Assembly (NCBI GenBank): GCA_947503885.1
Contig: CANNFD010000003.1
Coordinates: 186,001-250,000, forward strand
Length of the DNA: 64,000 bases
Source: an uncultured Olleya sp.
GTDB lineage: Bacteria; Bacteroidota; Bacteroidia; Flavobacteriales; Flavobacteriaceae
Direction of reading: 5' to 3'
Numbering within the stretch: position 1 is the first letter of the stretch; every line of letters starts with the position of its first letter. The notes below the pieces were generated by a model. The model saw only the letters and a program-made list of their open reading frames with translations. It made no database searches and had not been told where the DNA came from. Below, piece by piece: positions 61,996 to 64,000 of this stretch. The position numbers and the translations under genes are program-made.

Positions 61996-64000
61996 TTATT
62001 TTAAAAATTGATAAGCAATTAATGCAGTAATATACGCAATTGCTGTCATTATTACTAATTGTAGGATTGGCCATTTCCAGGTATTGGTTTCCTTTTTAAC
62101 TATTGCTAGTGTGCTCATGCATTGCATCGCAAAAGCGTAAAATAGTAATAAACTGATCCCTGAAGCAAAGTTAAATAGTGGACCACCTAGGATTGGATTG
62201 ACCTCTCCAGCCATTCTGTTTTTGATTGTGTCTTCATCATCATTACCTACACTATAAATGGTTGCTAATGTGCCGACAAAGACCTCTCTAGCAGCAAAAC
62301 TACTTACTATTGCTATACCAATTTTCCAATCGTAACCTAGTGGTCTAATTATAGGCTCAATTGCATGACCTGCAATACCTATAAATGAATGTTCTAGTTT
62401 ATGAGAGGCTACTTTTTGGTGTAATTCGTCTTCACTTAAATTATCTGTAGCATATTCAGTAGCGACAATTTCTTCAGCATTATTAAATTCTTTTCCAGGT
62501 CCGTAGGATGCTAAAAACCAAAGTACGATTGATATTGCTAAAATAATTTTACCTGCTCCAAAAACAAAAGCTTTTGTTTTTTCTAAAACGGTTAATGCTA
62601 CATTTTTAAATAATGGTAATTTGTAGTTTGGCATTTCTACTACAAAAAATGTTTTGCTTTTTATTTTTAAAACTTTATTTAAAATATAAGCTGACGATAC
62701 TGCTGCTGCAAACCCTAATAAATATAGCGCCATTAGTGTTAGTGCTTGATAACTTAGCCCTAAAAAACGACCTTCTGGTATTACTAAAGCGATTATGATT
62801 AGATATACTGGTAGCCTAGCAGCACAGGTTGTAAATGGTGTTACTAATATAGTTATTAAACGTTCTTTCCAACTCTCGATATTACGAGTTGCCATAATTG
62901 CTGGTATTGCACAAGCTGTACCTGATATTAATGGAACAATACTTTTACCGCTTAGTCCAAAACGTCGCATGACCCTGTCCATTAAAAAGACGACACGACT
63001 CATATAACCGCTTTCTTCTAGTATTGCTATAAACAAGAATAAAAATGCGATTTGCGGTATAAATATTACTATTCCTCCAAGTCCTGAAATGATACCTTCT
63101 GCTAATAAATTGGTAAAAGCACCCTCTGGCAATGTGTTTTTAACCCAGTCACTAAGGTTTGCAAAAACACCATCGATAAAATCCATTGGTACTGTTGACC
63201 AATCGTAAATGGCTTGAAAAATAGTTAATAATATAAAAAAGAATATTAGATATCCCCACACTTTATGAGTTAGGACGCGGTCTAATCTTGTACGTAAATC
63301 TTTAGCTTGACTGACGTCTATTGTTTGCCCTTTTTTAAGCGTGTTGTTAATAAATTGATAGCGCTTAATGGTTTCTTTTTGTTGTAACCTTTTTAGGTCG
63401 CTTTTGGATTTGGTTTTAAAACTGGCAATAGCTTCAACCTCGTTCCTATCCATTTTACCAAAATTTACATCTTGAGTAATCACTAACCAAAGTTTGTAAA
63501 GTAATTGATTAGGAAATGCTTTTCTTAATTTGTCAAAATACTCAATATCTATTGATGATGCATTTAAACAAGGCGATGTAGGTAGGTCTTTATAGTTAGA
63601 GATTAATAATTTTAAGTTATCTATTCCTATATTTTTTCTAGTACTTATTACCGCTATTTTGGTTTTTAGCTCTTTTTCTAGATGTTCAATATCTAAAGAT
63701 ATCCCTTTGTATTTCATCCTGTCAGCCATATTTATGACTAAAATGGTTGGGATTTCTAAGTCTTTAATTTGTGTAAAAAGTAATAAGTTTCGTTTTAAGT
63801 TTTCAACATCACTAACTACTACTGCAACATCCGGAAAGTCCTTGTCGTTTTTGTTTAGAAGTAATTCTATAACAACATTTTCGTCTAAAGAGGATGCGTT
63901 TAAACTATACGTACCAGGAAGGTCAATGATATGTGCTTTAAGTCCTCTTGGTAATTTGCAAATACCTTCTTTTTTCTCAACGGTTATTCCTGGGTAGTTA
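61996..64000 (-). CDS. feoB: ferrous iron transporter FeoB (5' truncated by window edge)
   Basis: Fe2+ uptake GTPase in the inner membrane. The frame is open to base 63999, so the gene start lies outside the window. The visible G-domain motifs are NYPGITVE (G2), DLPGTYSL (G3) and NMAD (G4, near the first Met in frame at 63729); G1 is off the end. The membrane domain has two gate regions (LEESGYMSRVVFLMDRVMRRFGL with GLSGKSIVPLISGTACAIPA, and SSFAAREVFVGTLATIY). It is followed 3 bp later by the small Cys-rich gene. feoA is expected upstream but not seen. Confidence 0.96.
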   Translation of the reverse strand, partial: NYPGITVEKKEGICKLPRGLKAHIIDLPGTYSLNASSLDENVVIELLLNKNDKDFPDVAVVVSDVENLKRNLLLFTQIKDLEIPTILVINMADRMKYKGISLDIEHLEKELKTKIAVISTRKNIGIDNLKLLISNYKDLPTSPCLNASSIDIEYFDKLRKAFPNQLLYKLWLVITQDVNFGKMDRNEVEAIASFKTKSKSDLKRLQQKETIKRYQFINNTLKKGQTIDVSQAKDLRTRLDRVLTHKVWGYLIFFFILLTIFQAIYDWSTVPMDFIDGVFANLSDWVKNTLPEGAFTNLLAEGIISGLGGIVIFIPQIAFLFLFIAILEESGYMSRVVFLMDRVMRRFGLSGKSIVPLISGTACAIPAIMATRNIESWKERLITILVTPFTTCAARLPVYLIIIALVIPEGRFLGLSYQALTLMALYLLGFAAAVSSAYILNKVLKIKSKTFFVVEMPNYKLPLFKNVALTVLEKTKAFVFGAGKIILAISIVLWFLASYGPGKEFNNAEEIVATEYATDNLSEDELHQKVASHKLEHSFIGIAGHAIEPIIRPLGYDWKIGIAIVSSFAAREVFVGTLATIYSVGNDDEDTIKNRMAGEVNPILGGPLFNFASGISLLLFYAFAMQCMSTLAIVKKETNTWKWPILQLVIMTAIAYITALIAYQFLK

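Noticed and set aside
1-64000. CRISPR array, prophage, tRNA and rRNA genes
   Set aside because: No regularly spaced direct repeats, phage structural genes, tRNA T-arm motifs or rRNA-like stretches were seen; a tRNAscan-SE or Infernal run would be needed to exclude degenerate tRNA or other structured RNA.

Overview
The window is about 64 kb of AT-rich chromosome from a member of the Flavobacteriaceae (phylum Bacteroidota). The evidence is a gliding-motility lipoprotein (GldH), a secreted protease with a type IX secretion (T9SS) C-terminal signal, a DUF4292 lipoprotein, a RicT (PSP1) protein, a fused HemC-HemD, and promoters of the Bacteroidota type (TTG about 20 nt upstream of TAnnTTTG). I see no rRNA, tRNA, CRISPR array, prophage or intact insertion sequence. 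Most of the content is core or near-core chromosome, and the genus cannot be fixed from sequence reading alone.

Layout. 1-8.5 kb: the 3' end of atpG, two paralogous lipoproteins, then a same-strand cell-envelope run (flippase, dut, sugar nucleotidyltransferase, TPR protein, DUF4292 lipoprotein, EnvC-like protein). 8.5-17 kb: thioesterase, HU/SPOR protein, dprA, trpS, plsC, an ECF sigma factor coupled to an unusual inner-membrane/outer-barrel protein, and recA. 17-24 kb: trhO, ricT-gldH-pbp1A, and a two-subunit CoA transferase. 24-35 kb: fused oligopeptide ABC ATPase, a multidomain T9SS metalloprotease, 3'-5' exonuclease, serine hydrolase, ogt, a CNNM/CBS protein and an unknown outer-membrane pair.

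35-52 kb is a haem biosynthesis region. hemA, hemCD and hemE, then EI24, GNAT, hemF, ychJ and hemB, lie head to tail on the minus strand. A divergent AraC-type regulator sits at its head with a palindrome inside the intergenic promoter. hemH and a hemJ-like gene follow on the plus strand beyond a very large TraB/GumN protein. Only the first committed aminotransferase (hemL) and glutamyl-tRNA synthetase are missing for a glutamate-to-haem pathway.

52-64 kb: HD hydrolase, second plsC, bacilliredoxin and DnaJ/TerB protein, then a metal-homeostasis region on the minus strand. This holds feoB (running off the window), a 43-residue FeoB-associated Cys-rich peptide, a DtxR-family regulator with operator-like palindromes around its promoter, a MetA-type outer-membrane protein, a TroA-like binding protein, an ABC ATPase and two permeases. 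Both permeases carry extra winged-helix-like C-terminal tails.

Unexplained items most worth a second look: the paired permease tails and palindromes in the metal locus, the haem-locus regulator and operator, a Cys-rich insert in ferrochelatase, the envelope-spanning sigma-linked protein, two 30-residue ORFs in long intergenic gaps (17044-17136 and 24596-24688), and a structured, less AT-rich intergenic element at 54949-55042.
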